Counted from the stretch's first letter, positions 54,076 to 63,751 are shown. The stretch is 64,000 nucleotides of DNA from Glaciimonas sp. (GCA_012927625.1 JABBOV010000003.1:558001-622000); one strand, 5' to 3'. Numbers and translations: made by a program. Notes: generated by a model from the sequence alone, not told the origin.

Positions 54076-55131
54076 CTACAACAATTTCCAGGGAATCGTT
54101 TCACCGCCGTTCAATGGCATGATGGTGGCGTCGCCCAGCGGCAATTCAGTCGGCACTGTCCAATTTTGGCGCTGTAAAGTGACCGTTCCGGGATTGCGCG
54201 GCAAATCGTAAAACGCCGGGCCGTTAAAGCTGGCAAACGCTTCGAGCTTATCCAGTGCGCCGGCCTGGTCGAAAGCGTGCGCATACAGTTCCATCGCGTG
54301 CAAGGCGGTGTAGCAACCGGCGCAACCGCAGGCAGTTTCCTTCAATCCTTTGGGATGCGGGGCCGAATCGGTGCCGAGAAAAAACCGTTCATCGCCGCTG
54401 GTGGCCACTGTCACCAGCGCTTGGCGGTGCTCTTCGCGCTTAAGTACCGGCAGACAAAAATAATGCGGGCGAATCCCGCCTTTGAAGATGGCATTGCGGT
54501 TGTACAACAAATGATGGGCGGTGATGGTGGCGGCAATCGGACCGTCGGCCTCGCTCACGTATTGCGCGGCGTCCTTGGTGGTGATGTGCTCGAACACAAT
54601 TTTCAGCGCCGGCATCGCCAGGCGCAGCGGTTGCAGCACGCGCTCGATGAAGACCGCTTCACGGTCGAAAATGTCGATCTCAGGAGCGGTCACCTCGCCA
54701 TGCAGCAAGAATGGCATGCCGATTTCCTGCATCGTTTCCAGCGTTTTATAACACTTGATCAGATCGGTCACGCCGGCGTCTGAATTGGTGGTGGCACCGG
54801 CCGGATACAGTTTGACCGCATGGATGAAGCCGCTGTCTCTGGCCCGCAGGATTTCATCCGGCGGCGTGTTATCGGTCAGATACAGTGTCATCAACGGCTC
54901 GAAAGCCATGCCGTCGGGCAAAGCGGCCAGAATGCGCTCGCGGTATTCTGCCGCTTGCGCAGTGCTGGTGACCGGCGATTTCAGGTTCGGCATCACGATT
55001 GCGCGGCCAAACTGGCGGGCGCTGTGCGGTAATACTGAAGCCAGCGCCGCGCCATCGCGCAAGTGCAAATGCCAATCGTCTGGGCGGGTGATGGTGAGTG
55101 TATTGAGCGGTGTGGCGGTGGTCATGATCAT
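54076..55131 (-). CDS. pyrC: Dihydroorotase
   Basis: Zinc amidohydrolase of pyrimidine synthesis, class II type, 351 aa. Metal ligands H21 and H23 in DWHLHLRDG, the carboxylated lysine K107 in [14 protein letters not shown], and LGTDSAPH with the catalytic aspartate. The start at 55131 is preceded by AGAAAG; an ATG two codons later is equally possible, and frames further upstream run into a repeat hairpin. Confidence 0.96.
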   Translation of the reverse strand: MIMTTATPLNTLTITRPDDWHLHLRDGAALASVLPHSARQFGRAIVMPNLKSPVTSTAQAAEYRERILAALPDGMAFEPLMTLYLTDNTPPDEILRARDSGFIHAVKLYPAGATTNSDAGVTDLIKCYKTLETMQEIGMPFLLHGEVTAPEIDIFDREAVFIERVLQPLRLAMPALKIVFEHITTKDAAQYVSEADGPIAATITAHHLLYNRNAIFKGGIRPHYFCLPVLKREEHRQALVTVATSGDERFFLGTDSAPHPKGLKETACGCAGCYTALHAMELYAHAFDQAGALDKLEAFASFNGPAFYDLPRNPGTVTLQRQNWTVPTELPLGDATIMPLNGGETIPWKLL

Positions 55132-55196
55132 GGCGGCACTTTCTATGGATTGCCGCCATTTTACCTGCCTCACGGCCATGACTGCCCTCTCCCCAA

Positions 55197-55220
55197 CCCT
55201 CTCCCGCACGCGGGAGAGGG
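55197..55220. repeat. Palindromic hairpin between pyrC and the glycerate kinase
   Basis: Perfect 10-bp stem CCCTCTCCCG (55197-55206) and CGGGAGAGGG (55211-55220) with loop CACG. This CT-rich palindrome is of the type often found between genes in proteobacteria. No T-run follows. Confidence 0.6.
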
Positions 55221-55230
55221 AGCATTCACG

Positions 55231-56517
55231 TTACAGAATCAGGATCACCCGATAATCGTTGACATTGGTGCGCGTCGGCCCGGTTACCAGCAAGTCGCCC
55301 AGCGCGGAAAAATAACTGTAACTGTCATGCGCGCCCAGCATCGCGGCAGCCTTGATTCCCAACGTTGCGGCGCGCGCCGGCGTGTCCGGCATCAGCACCG
55401 CGCCGGCATTGTCCTCGGTGCCGTCGATGCCGTCGGTATCGGCCGCCAACGCGTACACGTCGGGCATGCCGCCCAGTTCCAGCGTCAGCGACAGTAGAAA
55501 TTCGGCACAGCGCCCGCCGCGGCCGGGCTCGTCACCGGCGCGTACGGTGACCGTACATTCGCCGCCGGAAATCAAGGCCACCGGCGCGCGGAACGGCTGC
55601 TGATGATCGCGGATTTCGCGCACAAGCGCCGCATACACTTTGGCTACTTCCGCGGCTTCGCCGGTGACGGTGTCGCCCAGCACTACCGGCGTAATGCCGT
55701 GCTGCCGAAAAAAATCAGCCGCCGCTTGCAAGCTTTGATGCGCGCTGGCGATCACGGTATTGCGCACCTGCGCCAATGCGACGCTGTCCGGCTTGGGCGT
55801 TTCATCGATCGTGCCGCGCACCCCGGCCTGCAAATGCGCCAGCACGCTGACCGGTGCGCTGACTGCATAACGGCTGAGAATGTCGAGCGCATCTTGATAG
55901 GTGCTGGCGTCAGCGCAAGTCGGGCCGGAGGCAATCGCGCTCGGATCGTCGCCGGTCACGTCGCTGATGATCAAAGCGGTGATCGGTGCCTGGCACGCGG
56001 CGGCCAGTCGCCCACCCTGAATCTGCGACAGATGCTTGCGCACCACGTTCATTTCGGTAATCGGCGCGCCGGAGTGCAGCAACGCCTTGGTCACCGTTTT
56101 CAAATCCGCCATCGGCACTGCGGTGACCGGCAGCGATAACAGGCTGGAGCCGCCGCCGGACACCAACACGATCAAATGGTCAATAGGGGTCAGCGCACGC
56201 ACCTGCGCCAAAATCTCTACTGCAGCACCTTCCCCGGCCGTATCCGGCACCGGATGGCCAGCCTCGATCACGCGAATGCGCTCAGTCGGCATGCCGTGCC
56301 CATAGCGCGTGACGACCACGCCTTCCAGCGGCGCTTCGGCCGGCCACGCCAACTCGACCGCACGCGCCATGCTGGCAGCGGCCTTGCCGGCGCCGACCAC
56401 CAAAGTGCGGCCGGGGGAAGGAGGCGTGGATGGCAAAAATTGTGCAACAACGCGGTGTGGATCGGCGGCAGCAACTGCGGCGTGGAAACTATCAATCAGG
56501 AGTTGGCGCGGGTTCAT
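55231..56517 (-). CDS. Glycerate kinase / hydroxypyruvate reductase-type protein (MOFRL family)
   Basis: A 428-aa protein of the GckA/TtuD family, which phosphorylates glycerate to 2-phosphoglycerate. The N-terminal DUF4147 half shows VVGAGKAAASMARAVE and VSGGGSSLLSLP; the C-terminal MOFRL half shows GGECTVTVRAGDEPGRGGR and the acidic AADTDGIDGTEDNAGA. Old annotations name it hydroxypyruvate reductase (ttuD), probably wrongly. No glyoxylate or tartronate genes are adjacent, so its pathway is open. Confidence 0.9.
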   Translation of the reverse strand: MNPRQLLIDSFHAAVAAADPHRVVAQFLPSTPPSPGRTLVVGAGKAAASMARAVELAWPAEAPLEGVVVTRYGHGMPTERIRVIEAGHPVPDTAGEGAAVEILAQVRALTPIDHLIVLVSGGGSSLLSLPVTAVPMADLKTVTKALLHSGAPITEMNVVRKHLSQIQGGRLAAACQAPITALIISDVTGDDPSAIASGPTCADASTYQDALDILSRYAVSAPVSVLAHLQAGVRGTIDETPKPDSVALAQVRNTVIASAHQSLQAAADFFRQHGITPVVLGDTVTGEAAEVAKVYAALVREIRDHQQPFRAPVALISGGECTVTVRAGDEPGRGGRCAEFLLSLTLELGGMPDVYALAADTDGIDGTEDNAGAVLMPDTPARAATLGIKAAAMLGAHDSYSYFSALGDLLVTGPTRTNVNDYRVILIL

Positions 56518-56645
56518 GGCTTGGATTCACTCGAAGAGGAAAACAGCCATTTTGCCAGCAATACCCCGCCCACAGCGAATCCGTGACGGACCTGGTATGC
56601 GCCACAACTGACGGCCGAGCAAAACCGATAACGATCCTGCATCGA

Positions 56646-57785
56646 CTACACAAATACCGAAAAAATCGTCAGATCGAATAAACGCTCCACCAGCCATACC
56701 ATCGCGACCAGAACGATCAAGCCGGAGCCGCCGGTAAAAATGGCGTTGCGATAAAAGGTAGTTCTGCGGATCGCATAAGCAAGCGGTAAAAAGACCGAGA
56801 CGATTGCAAGCTGCCCGACCTCCACTCCCAAATTAAAGCCGACCAAGGCCAGCAATAATGCAGATTGCGGCAATCCCAAATCGGTCAGGACGCTGGCAAA
56901 GCCGAAACCGTGAATCAGACCGAAAGCAAACGCCACCATCCAGCGCTTATTCTGAAATAGCGGGAGCAAGTTGTTCAACGCGGCCAATACGACCGAGGCT
57001 GCGATTGCGGATTCAACCCAACGCGAGGGCAGCGTTACTACCTGAAAGGTCGCCAATGTGAGCGTGATCGAATGCGCGAGTGTAAACGCAGTGACGATCT
57101 TCATCACGTCAACGAACGACGTCTTGAAACTGTCGGAGGGGCGATGCTGCCGGTCGACTATTTTGAGTACGGCCGGCAACAGCAGCGACAATAAAAACAG
57201 GATGTGATCGAAGCCCTTCCAGATGTGCCAGATACCGGTCACAACGTAGTCGCCAAACTGCGCCAGTTTGCTGGCCTCGCGCAATACCAGAGTCTGGTGC
57301 GCGGTACCCGGTGAAAATATCGCAGTCGATGCCTGCGTGCCGGACTGCAGGTTTAGCAGACCCTTGTGCTGCGGGTCGATGTCGAACAATAAACGATAAT
57401 CGACGTCGAGCTTTTCGATCGGCGCACTGCAGGTGGCGCTAAAACGCAGCACCGAATAAGCGCCATCGCTGTGATTGTCGACCAGCTGTTGGCCGGCCTT
57501 GATCGGGCAGCTTGCGCCGGCGTTGGAAAGAGCCAAACGACCCAATGCATAGGCGGCGATGTCGCGATGCCGCGCGCGAATTTCGCCCCAGCTTAATTCG
57601 CCGTTGCCGTCCTGGTCCAAGCCGATGGCAAAGTCGAGATCGCGTAGTGCAATGTCCCATTGCCCTTCGACCATATTGTCGTTGACCTTCAGTGTCAGGT
57701 AACTGTCGCTCGGCTTGTGGGCATGGGCGGCAGCGCCCAGCAATGCGGCCGCTGCCAGTATCAGGAGTGTCAAGAAGCGCTTCAT
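56646..57785 (-). CDS. HupE/UreJ-type membrane protein with EF-hand
   Basis: A 379-aa protein with a signal peptide (1-22), a periplasmic domain (about 23-185) and five or six C-terminal membrane helices (about 190-370). The periplasmic part holds an EF-hand, DQDGNGELSWGE (57-68), with the calcium ligands in place. The membrane part has GFDHILFLLSLLLP and FAFGLIHGFGFAS, the HupE/UreJ-2 pattern of conserved His and Asp in helices. That pattern suggests metal handling (HupE and UreJ accompany nickel enzymes), but no urease or hydrogenase is near. It starts 1 bp after the TPR gene stop. Confidence 0.85.
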   Translation of the reverse strand: MKRFLTLLILAAAALLGAAAHAHKPSDSYLTLKVNDNMVEGQWDIALRDLDFAIGLDQDGNGELSWGEIRARHRDIAAYALGRLALSNAGASCPIKAGQQLVDNHSDGAYSVLRFSATCSAPIEKLDVDYRLLFDIDPQHKGLLNLQSGTQASTAIFSPGTAHQTLVLREASKLAQFGDYVVTGIWHIWKGFDHILFLLSLLLPAVLKIVDRQHRPSDSFKTSFVDVMKIVTAFTLAHSITLTLATFQVVTLPSRWVESAIAASVVLAALNNLLPLFQNKRWMVAFAFGLIHGFGFASVLTDLGLPQSALLLALVGFNLGVEVGQLAIVSVFLPLAYAIRRTTFYRNAIFTGGSGLIVLVAMVWLVERLFDLTIFSVFV

Positions 57786-57786
57786 C

Positions 57787-58977
57787 TCAAGCTCCTACTG
57801 CAAATTTAAATGCTAGCGCGTTGATCGCATGATCTTCCAAGCGGGTCTTTTTTAGCCAATCCAGCACCGGCGCGGCTGCGGCCTTGTCGTTTGCGACGAG
57901 CGCTGCTTCGAGAAATATGCGCGCGTCTGCCGGCTCTTTTTGCACTGCCCAATTGCGCTGCGCCAACTGCAATGCGAACGGTGCGCGATGCATCAACTGC
58001 AATTCAAAGCGCGCCTGTTCGCGCTGATGCACAGTGTCGCCACGCAACATGGCGGCGGCGAAACGGGAATTCAGCAAGGCGATCTGATCGGCGGCAGCAC
58101 GGTTGTCGGCCGGCTGCGAGGTGAGCGCGAGGGCAAGGGCGTAGCGCAACAACAGCGCATCGACTCGGGTCTTGTCTTTTAGTAGCCGGATCACTTCTCC
58201 CGGGCGCTTCTGATCGAGTAAAAAATCTGCGTAAGCGCCCAGCAAATAACTGTCGGCATCGTCAAGTGCCAGCGCTGTTTTGAAGTGTTCCTCTGCCGCC
58301 GGAAATTGGCCCAATCGTTGCGCCATTTCGGCCAGCAAAGTGGTGACCCAAATGCGGATGCCGGGATCGGCACCCGGGGCCATCGCAAGGGCCGATTTCA
58401 AGTGCGCATAGCTCTGGTGCGCTTGTCCATTCAGACTGGCTACGTTCGACAGACACGTAATCGTAATCAGCACCGGGGCCAGCGAGCGCAGTGCATTGCA
58501 ACTTTGCGCAGCCGGTCTATATTCGCCCATGACTTGCAGCACAGTGGCTTTGGTCAGCCACGCTTGCGCATTGTGCGGGTCGGCTTTCACGACCGCATCC
58601 AGATCGCGCAGCGAGGCCGGAAACTGATGCGTGCTTTGCAGCAGCGTGGCGCGCATCACGCGCACTTCCGCCGGTGGATCAGACTTGTCATACCAGGGTG
58701 CCAGCGCAGCTTGCGCATACCCTAGATAGCGCGGATCGCCTTCGACTCGCGACTGACTGATATAGCGTTGGGCCAGCGTCAGCGCCAGCGGCATGTCATT
58801 GGGCGATGCTGCCAGGCGGCTGCGCAAAGCCCTGAATTCCTGCTGCGCCGGATCGGCGCGTCGCGGCAAATGTTCGATCACTTCAGTATCGCTGACCGGG
58901 ATGCGCGGTGCGCTCCAGGTTGCAGGCGCAGCACCGGAAAATAGCAAGCCAATGGCCAAAACTTTGTAGAGTGTCAT
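57787..58977 (-). CDS. Secreted TPR-repeat protein
   Basis: A 396-aa protein with a signal peptide (MTLYKVLAIGLLFSGAAPATWSA start) followed by tetratricopeptide-like helical repeats, e.g. SLRDLDAVVKADPHNAQAWL and LGQFPAAEEHFKTALALDDA. No enzyme motif is seen, so it is probably a periplasmic scaffold. It forms a unit with the EF-hand HupE-like gene downstream and, behind a hairpin, with the lipoprotein and DUF4331 genes upstream. Confidence 0.85.
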   Translation of the reverse strand: MTLYKVLAIGLLFSGAAPATWSAPRIPVSDTEVIEHLPRRADPAQQEFRALRSRLAASPNDMPLALTLAQRYISQSRVEGDPRYLGYAQAALAPWYDKSDPPAEVRVMRATLLQSTHQFPASLRDLDAVVKADPHNAQAWLTKATVLQVMGEYRPAAQSCNALRSLAPVLITITCLSNVASLNGQAHQSYAHLKSALAMAPGADPGIRIWVTTLLAEMAQRLGQFPAAEEHFKTALALDDADSYLLGAYADFLLDQKRPGEVIRLLKDKTRVDALLLRYALALALTSQPADNRAAADQIALLNSRFAAAMLRGDTVHQREQARFELQLMHRAPFALQLAQRNWAVQKEPADARIFLEAALVANDKAAAAPVLDWLKKTRLEDHAINALAFKFAVGA

Positions 58978-59112
58978 GGATGCTCACGTTGCAAGAAAGG
59001 GATGCTGCCGGATGGCAGTATCGTCATGTTGACCGCAAAACAGCGGCGACAAAACAGAGGTGCCAACACATCATTTAGAAGCAATTGTGTATTGCTGTAC
59101 CCAACCCCAGCC

Positions 59113-59142
59113 GGGTGCCCCGAGCGTTTGCTCGGAGCACCC
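59113..59142. other. Strong hairpin between lipoprotein and TPR genes
   Basis: Stem GGGTGCCCCGAGC (59113-59125) and GCTCGGAGCACCC (59130-59142) with loop GTTT; one mismatch. It lies between identical 10-bp direct repeats ATTGCTGTAC (59091-59100 and 59143-59152). No T-run follows on either strand. It may block or stabilise the operon transcript. Confidence 0.6.
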
Positions 59143-59171
59143 ATTGCTGTACTACCATATTACGTAAGCTC

Positions 59172-59435
59172 TTAAATAATCTGGACCGGAGCAGTATCGT
59201 TGCGACCGGTTGGCGTGATCGAGTCGATCGGCCCAGCTTCGGTCGTATCGGACGTTGTCGCAACCACCCCTTTAACGGCATCAATGAAGGCGTCCTGTGC
59301 CGCGACCGGCTCGCCAGTATTGTTGCTCCCACTCCGGTCAAATCGATTATCGTCGCCGTTGCCACCGCAACCGGATACCAGCATCGCCAAAACGAGTGCT
59401 GAGCCGAGACCCAGTATGGATTTTTTAATGATCAT
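59172..59435 (-). CDS. Small lipoprotein of unknown function
   Basis: An 87-aa product with a lipobox (LVSGCGGN; Cys about residue 23) after a typical signal sequence. The rest is polar and rich in Thr, Asp and Gly with no recognised fold. Ribosome-binding site AAGGAG; 10 bp downstream of the DUF4331 gene, so co-transcribed. Confidence 0.82.
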   Translation of the reverse strand: MIIKKSILGLGSALVLAMLVSGCGGNGDDNRFDRSGSNNTGEPVAAQDAFIDAVKGVVATTSDTTEAGPIDSITPTGRNDTAPVQII

Positions 59436-59445
59436 GGCGGGCTCC

Positions 59446-60933
59446 TTATTTGTTGCCGGGCAGTGGCGTGTTCAGATACGGAAACACTGCTTTGAAGGTT
59501 GTCGCATCCCTGCGTACACCGTCCGTCAGCGCCAAACCGCCGGCTGGTGCATCGCCGGGTTTGCAGCCCACAGCGAAGGTATCGGTCGGCCCGGTCAATA
59601 CGCATAGCGCACCCATCGCTACGCGCAGCGTCAGATCGACCACATCATCGCCAGGACGACGGCCATTCGGGAACCCAGCCATGTCGCCGGCTGCCACGCC
59701 AAGCGAATTTTGCGCAGCTTGCACAGTCGGCACGGTAGTGGTATCCAAGCGCAGCATTTCGCTAGGTTTAACGTTTGCCGGTTGATTGACCCCTTTGATA
59801 CCGGTCAGGAATGCTGCCACCAGGTCAGTACGCGGGAAGTTGGTAGGCGCCTTGGCGGACGGGAACAGCGACTCAACCAGCGCCGGCAGCGAAGGGTTAG
59901 TGACGTAATTGAGAAACTGCGTATCGTCACGCGGCCGCGATGCGTTGAAACGGTCTTTGTCGTCCATGCCGATCACGACTTCATTGACCAACGGCATGCC
60001 CAGCCGCGAAACCTGGGCCCAAGGGCCGCCTTCTTTTACCGCATTGTTGTTGCCCGATGCAGGCGACGGATTGATCAAACGACCTTGGCGAACGCTGGCG
60101 GTGGTAAAGCCGCCGATAACTTTTTCAGTGCCATTGGTGAGACAAGAAGTAGGAACTTCGAGTGCAATGGAACTGACGTTCTTATTTTCAAGATCATTTT
60201 TGTTGCCGGTTTCCGCCCCCAACGGATTGAGATTGAACAAGTCGAATATCTGGCCGACGGCGATAAAAAACGACTCCTTGCGCTGGCCAACGAAGACCCG
60301 GCCGTCGCCGCAACCTGGAATTTTCACGTCATAGACATGCTGGTTTGCGTAGGCTTCATACCCGGTCGCGCTGCCAAAGGATTTGTCGCCGATATTGTCG
60401 ACCGGCTTGTCAAACTCTTTAGCGCCAGCCGCAGTAGTAACGGAATCCACTTGGCCGACCCGGCGGTCGCCGCGCACAATATCGACGGTGTAGGTTTCGC
60501 GCACATTCAAGGTGGCCGGATTTACGCCACTTATAACACCCGAGTTAATCAGCGGAATCAGGGTTGGCTTGCCACCTACTGTGAGAGCGGTACGTTTGGA
60601 GGTGCTCTTGAAACGGAACCGAAAGCTGATATTTTCCTTGCTGCCGCCGTCATTGACGACGTGGATTTCGTACAGCGCATTGGGATCGAACTGGTAAAAA
60701 TTCGGGCCGCCCTGAGGATCCTGGAATGGAATGTAATTCGCGATCAGGGTCACATAATCTTGTCGGCCCGGAGCGTAGCTTCGAAACATATAAAAATCAG
60801 TGCCGTCCACGCGCGACATACCGCTGATAAATGGGGCTTCGCGATGACTCGAAGCACCTGCCGGAAAACAGCTTGCCGCACTGATTGCGCCGATGGCGAC
60901 TGCCAAGGCCTTTCTGCTCAAATATTTATGCAT
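59446..60933 (-). CDS. DUF4331 domain-containing secreted protein
   Basis: A 495-aa protein with a signal peptide (about 1-27, AISAASCFPAGASS) and a DUF4331 fold beginning SSHREAPFISGMSRVDGTDF. The family has a conserved start (SSHREAP) and is exported, but its function is unknown. The start at 60933 is preferred; a TTG four codons upstream is possible. It is the first of a run: DUF4331, lipoprotein, TPR, HupE-like. A possible FNR-type site lies 170 bp upstream. Confidence 0.88.
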   Translation of the reverse strand: MHKYLSRKALAVAIGAISAASCFPAGASSHREAPFISGMSRVDGTDFYMFRSYAPGRQDYVTLIANYIPFQDPQGGPNFYQFDPNALYEIHVVNDGGSKENISFRFRFKSTSKRTALTVGGKPTLIPLINSGVISGVNPATLNVRETYTVDIVRGDRRVGQVDSVTTAAGAKEFDKPVDNIGDKSFGSATGYEAYANQHVYDVKIPGCGDGRVFVGQRKESFFIAVGQIFDLFNLNPLGAETGNKNDLENKNVSSIALEVPTSCLTNGTEKVIGGFTTASVRQGRLINPSPASGNNNAVKEGGPWAQVSRLGMPLVNEVVIGMDDKDRFNASRPRDDTQFLNYVTNPSLPALVESLFPSAKAPTNFPRTDLVAAFLTGIKGVNQPANVKPSEMLRLDTTTVPTVQAAQNSLGVAAGDMAGFPNGRRPGDDVVDLTLRVAMGALCVLTGPTDTFAVGCKPGDAPAGGLALTDGVRRDATTFKAVFPYLNTPLPGNK

Positions 60934-61372
60934 GACATGATCCAATCATTAGTAAAATTGCTAGTTGAAATGAGATTTTCATATCGCGTTGCTGATAATG
61001 ACCGTAGGTGAAATGTTGCAAATATGAACACGGCTTCAGCTAGGCAAATATACTGAATTTGACCAAAAAAAGATTCGATCGTTTGGCCGTGCCAAGCAAC
61101 TAAATTGATTTACGTCAAGCGAAGTGTTGATTTGACTAGGGGCGGCGCAGTATCGGGGCCGTGCAGTTCTCCTGTGTGCGAACAGGGCTGCGTCATAAAC
61201 TTGCTTTGAGCAGGCGCGGTGCTCCGGCTCTTAGGTACAAAGCCCCCGCGTCAAGTCACCCGCCCACGGCAGGATAAACCGATGAACGATGAAAGCTTTG
61301 GTAATGGGAATGGGGCGGTAGCGTCACTGGAAGCACCGAGCAGACGCTCAACTGTCCCAGCGACGCTCGCAT
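60934..61372. other. Spacer between the DUF4331 gene and gltL
   Basis: About 440 bp without a credible gene. It holds the FNR-type palindrome at 61105-61118 and a hairpin (CCTGT/ACAGG with flanking GCAG/CTGC, 61163-61191). No known riboswitch core was recognised. Confidence 0.5.
61105..61118. promoter_or_regulatory. Possible FNR/Anr-type site
   Basis: TTGATTTACGTCAA fits the FNR/CRP-family consensus TTGAT-N4-ATCAA with one mismatch. It lies about 172 bp upstream of the DUF4331 gene, which would be its likely target. Pattern match only. Confidence 0.35.
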
Positions 61373-62098
61373 TCAGTGAATGATTTTAGACAGGAAATCT
61401 TGCGCGCGCTCGGAACGCTCGGTGTGGAAAAACTCTTCCTTGGTGCAGTCTTCAACGATGCGACCCTGATCCATGAAGATGACGCGGTTCGCGACTTTTT
61501 TGGCAAATCCCATCTCGTGCGTGACGACCATCATGGTCATGCCTTCCTCCGCCAGGCCGACCATTACGTCCAGCACTTCGTTGATCATCTCGGGGTCGAG
61601 CGCCGAAGTCGGTTCGTCGAACAGCATCGCTATCGGGTCCATCGATAGCGCGCGCGCAATCGCCACGCGCTGCTGCTGACCGCCCGAGAGTTGGCCGGGG
61701 AATTTATCCTTTTGCGAAATCAGGCCGACCCGTTCAAGATATTTGAAACCGCGTTCACGCGCCTCCTCGGCACTGCGCCCGAGCACCTTGATCTGACCGA
61801 TGGTCAGATTTTCGGTAATCGACATGTGCGGAAACAGCTCGAAACTCTGGAATACCATACCGATCTGCGAACGCAGTTTGGACAAGTTGGTCTTGGGCGC
61901 GCCAACCGAAACGTCGTTGACGATAATTTCGCCTTTCTGAAACGGCTCCAATCCGTTAACGGTCTTGATCAGGGTCGATTTACCCGAGCCGGATGGGCCG
62001 CACACCACCACTACATCGCCTTTCGCAACCCGGGTTGTGCAATCGGCCAAGACCTGGAAAGTGCCATACCACTTGCTGACGTTCTTAAGTTCAATCAT
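61373..62098 (-). CDS. gltL: Glutamate/aspartate ABC transporter ATP-binding protein
   Basis: A 241-aa ATPase of the polar amino-acid uptake family. Walker [10 protein letters not shown], signature [15 protein letters not shown], Walker [15 protein letters not shown]. The start [20 protein letters not shown] at 62098 is preceded by AGGAGAAACAAG; a longer frame upstream is unlikely. Last gene of gltIJKL. Confidence 0.95.
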   Translation of the reverse strand: MIELKNVSKWYGTFQVLADCTTRVAKGDVVVVCGPSGSGKSTLIKTVNGLEPFQKGEIIVNDVSVGAPKTNLSKLRSQIGMVFQSFELFPHMSITENLTIGQIKVLGRSAEEARERGFKYLERVGLISQKDKFPGQLSGGQQQRVAIARALSMDPIAMLFDEPTSALDPEMINEVLDVMVGLAEEGMTMMVVTHEMGFAKKVANRVIFMDQGRIVEDCTKEEFFHTERSERAQDFLSKIIH

Positions 62099-62167
62099 CT
62101 TGTTTCTCCTAATTTCTGAATGTGGTTTCACGTATCTGGATCGGTCGTACACTCACGTATCAACGTA

Positions 62168-62863
62168 TCAGCGAATGATCGCGACCTTTGTCTGTAGTTT
62201 TTTGACCAGCAGGGACAACCCGAAACTCATCACGAAGTACACCACAGCAACAAACAAATACATCTCCACCAAACGGCCGTCACGCTGCGCTATTTTCGAC
62301 GCGACGCTAACAAAATCCGGCACCGAGCCCAATACGTACACCAGCGATACGTCCTGGAACAAGACGATGGTTTGCGTGAGCAGAATCGGAATCATGTTGC
62401 GGAACGCCTGCGGCAAAATTACGTGGCCCATCATTTGCCAATAATTCATGCCAATCGCGTAGCCCGCTGCAACTTGGCCGCGCGGAATCGACTGAATTCC
62501 AGAGCGCATAATCTCGCAATAATAGGCGGCTTCAAACAATACAAAAGTAATCAGCGCCGATGAAAATGCGCCGACCGGAATCGGTTGGGAAGCACCGGTA
62601 ATCCAGGCGCCGATGTATGGCACCAGAAAGTAAAACCAGAAAATCACCAGGATCAATGGAATCGAGCGGATCAGATTGACGTAACTGCCGGCAACAAACC
62701 CAAGCGCTTTGTTGTGAGACAAACGCATCATTGCCAGCAGAGTGCCGAATATGATGCCGCCCATCATCGCAAAGAAGGTCAGCATCAGCGTAAACTTCAT
62801 GCCGGTAGTAAACAAATACAGCCAGGAACGCTGAATAACGTTGAAATCGAAATTTGCAAACAT
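62168..62863 (-). CDS. gltK: Glutamate/aspartate ABC transporter permease GltK
   Basis: A 231-aa inner-membrane permease with five or so helices and the EAA loop IQSIPRGQVAAGYAIGMNYW. GGAGG lies just upstream, within the end of gltJ. Pairs with GltJ as the heterodimeric channel. Confidence 0.94.
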   Translation of the reverse strand: MFANFDFNVIQRSWLYLFTTGMKFTLMLTFFAMMGGIIFGTLLAMMRLSHNKALGFVAGSYVNLIRSIPLILVIFWFYFLVPYIGAWITGASQPIPVGAFSSALITFVLFEAAYYCEIMRSGIQSIPRGQVAAGYAIGMNYWQMMGHVILPQAFRNMIPILLTQTIVLFQDVSLVYVLGSVPDFVSVASKIAQRDGRLVEMYLFVAVVYFVMSFGLSLLVKKLQTKVAIIR

Positions 62864-62865
62864 GA

Positions 62866-63615
62866 TTAGTGTCCTCCCGTGTTGCTACTGGCGACAATAA
62901 ATCCCGGGACCGCTGTTTTGCGCTCCAGCCAATGTGCCAAAAACAACGCAAACGCCGACACAATGATGTAAATGATGGTCGCTGCCGTGAGCGATTCAAA
63001 AGTCTGGAATGTGAATTCGCGCATCGAGTAAGCCGCAGCAGTCAGTTCCACCAGGCCGATGGTCAGCGCTACCGAACTGTTCTTGATGATCGCCGCAAAT
63101 TCATTGGTCAGCGCCGGAATAATGATGCGAAACGACATCGGCAACAATATATAACGATAGGTTTGCGGCAAGGTTAATCCGAGCGCTGTTCCTGCCATTC
63201 TCTGACCACGCGGCAAGGCCTCGATTCCAGTCGATACCTGGATCGCGACCCGCGCCGAGGTGAAGAACCCCAGCGCCAGAAAGGCTGTAATGAAAGATGA
63301 GTTCGGCAACGCTTTGAGCCAATTGCCCAGGCTTGCGGGCACAAGCTCCGGCACCACGAAATACCACAAGAACATTTGTACGATTAGCGGAATATTACGA
63401 AATAGTTCGATATAAGCGTTCGACAAGCGCACCAGCCACTTGTTGGGCATGGTGCGTACGGTGCCAATCACGGTGCCAATTACGAGCGCCATGATCCAGG
63501 CGCTAACCGCGGTGGCAAGTGTCCATTGCAATCCCGCTAACAACGTTTCCATATAGGTATGTACGCCGTCAGGAGACTCTTGCCAGTAAATATTCCAGTT
63601 CCAGGGATAATGCAT
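62866..63615 (-). CDS. gltJ: Glutamate/aspartate ABC transporter permease GltJ
   Basis: A 249-aa permease with the EAA loop IEALPRGQRMAGTALGLTLP and several membrane helices. AGAGGAGATAC precedes the ATG. Between gltI and gltJ lies a terminator-like hairpin, so gltJKL may be made at a lower level than gltI. Confidence 0.94.
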   Translation of the reverse strand: MHYPWNWNIYWQESPDGVHTYMETLLAGLQWTLATAVSAWIMALVIGTVIGTVRTMPNKWLVRLSNAYIELFRNIPLIVQMFLWYFVVPELVPASLGNWLKALPNSSFITAFLALGFFTSARVAIQVSTGIEALPRGQRMAGTALGLTLPQTYRYILLPMSFRIIIPALTNEFAAIIKNSSVALTIGLVELTAAAYSMREFTFQTFESLTAATIIYIIVSAFALFLAHWLERKTAVPGFIVASSNTGGH

Positions 63616-63698
63616 TTTGTATCTCCTCTTTGATGGGAGTGGGCCAGAATTATTGCGGTATCTTCAGGGGCACAGGCACCAATCTGTGTGCTCCATTA

Positions 63699-63726
63699 AA
63701 ACAAAAATGGGAGGCTTTCGCCCCCC
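63699..63726 (-). terminator. Terminator or attenuator between gltI and gltJ
   Basis: On the minus strand GGGGGGC (63720-63726), loop GAAA, GCCTCCC (63709-63715), then ATTTTTGT. Seven pairs with one G-U. Lies 26 bp after the gltI stop codon; partial read-through would set a high ratio of binding protein to permease. Confidence 0.75.
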
Positions 63727-63751
63727 TATTTTACTGATTGCAATATTGAAT

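Noticed and set aside
61140-61372. Riboswitch upstream of the DUF4331 gene
   Set aside because: One hairpin only; no conserved core of any class known to me.
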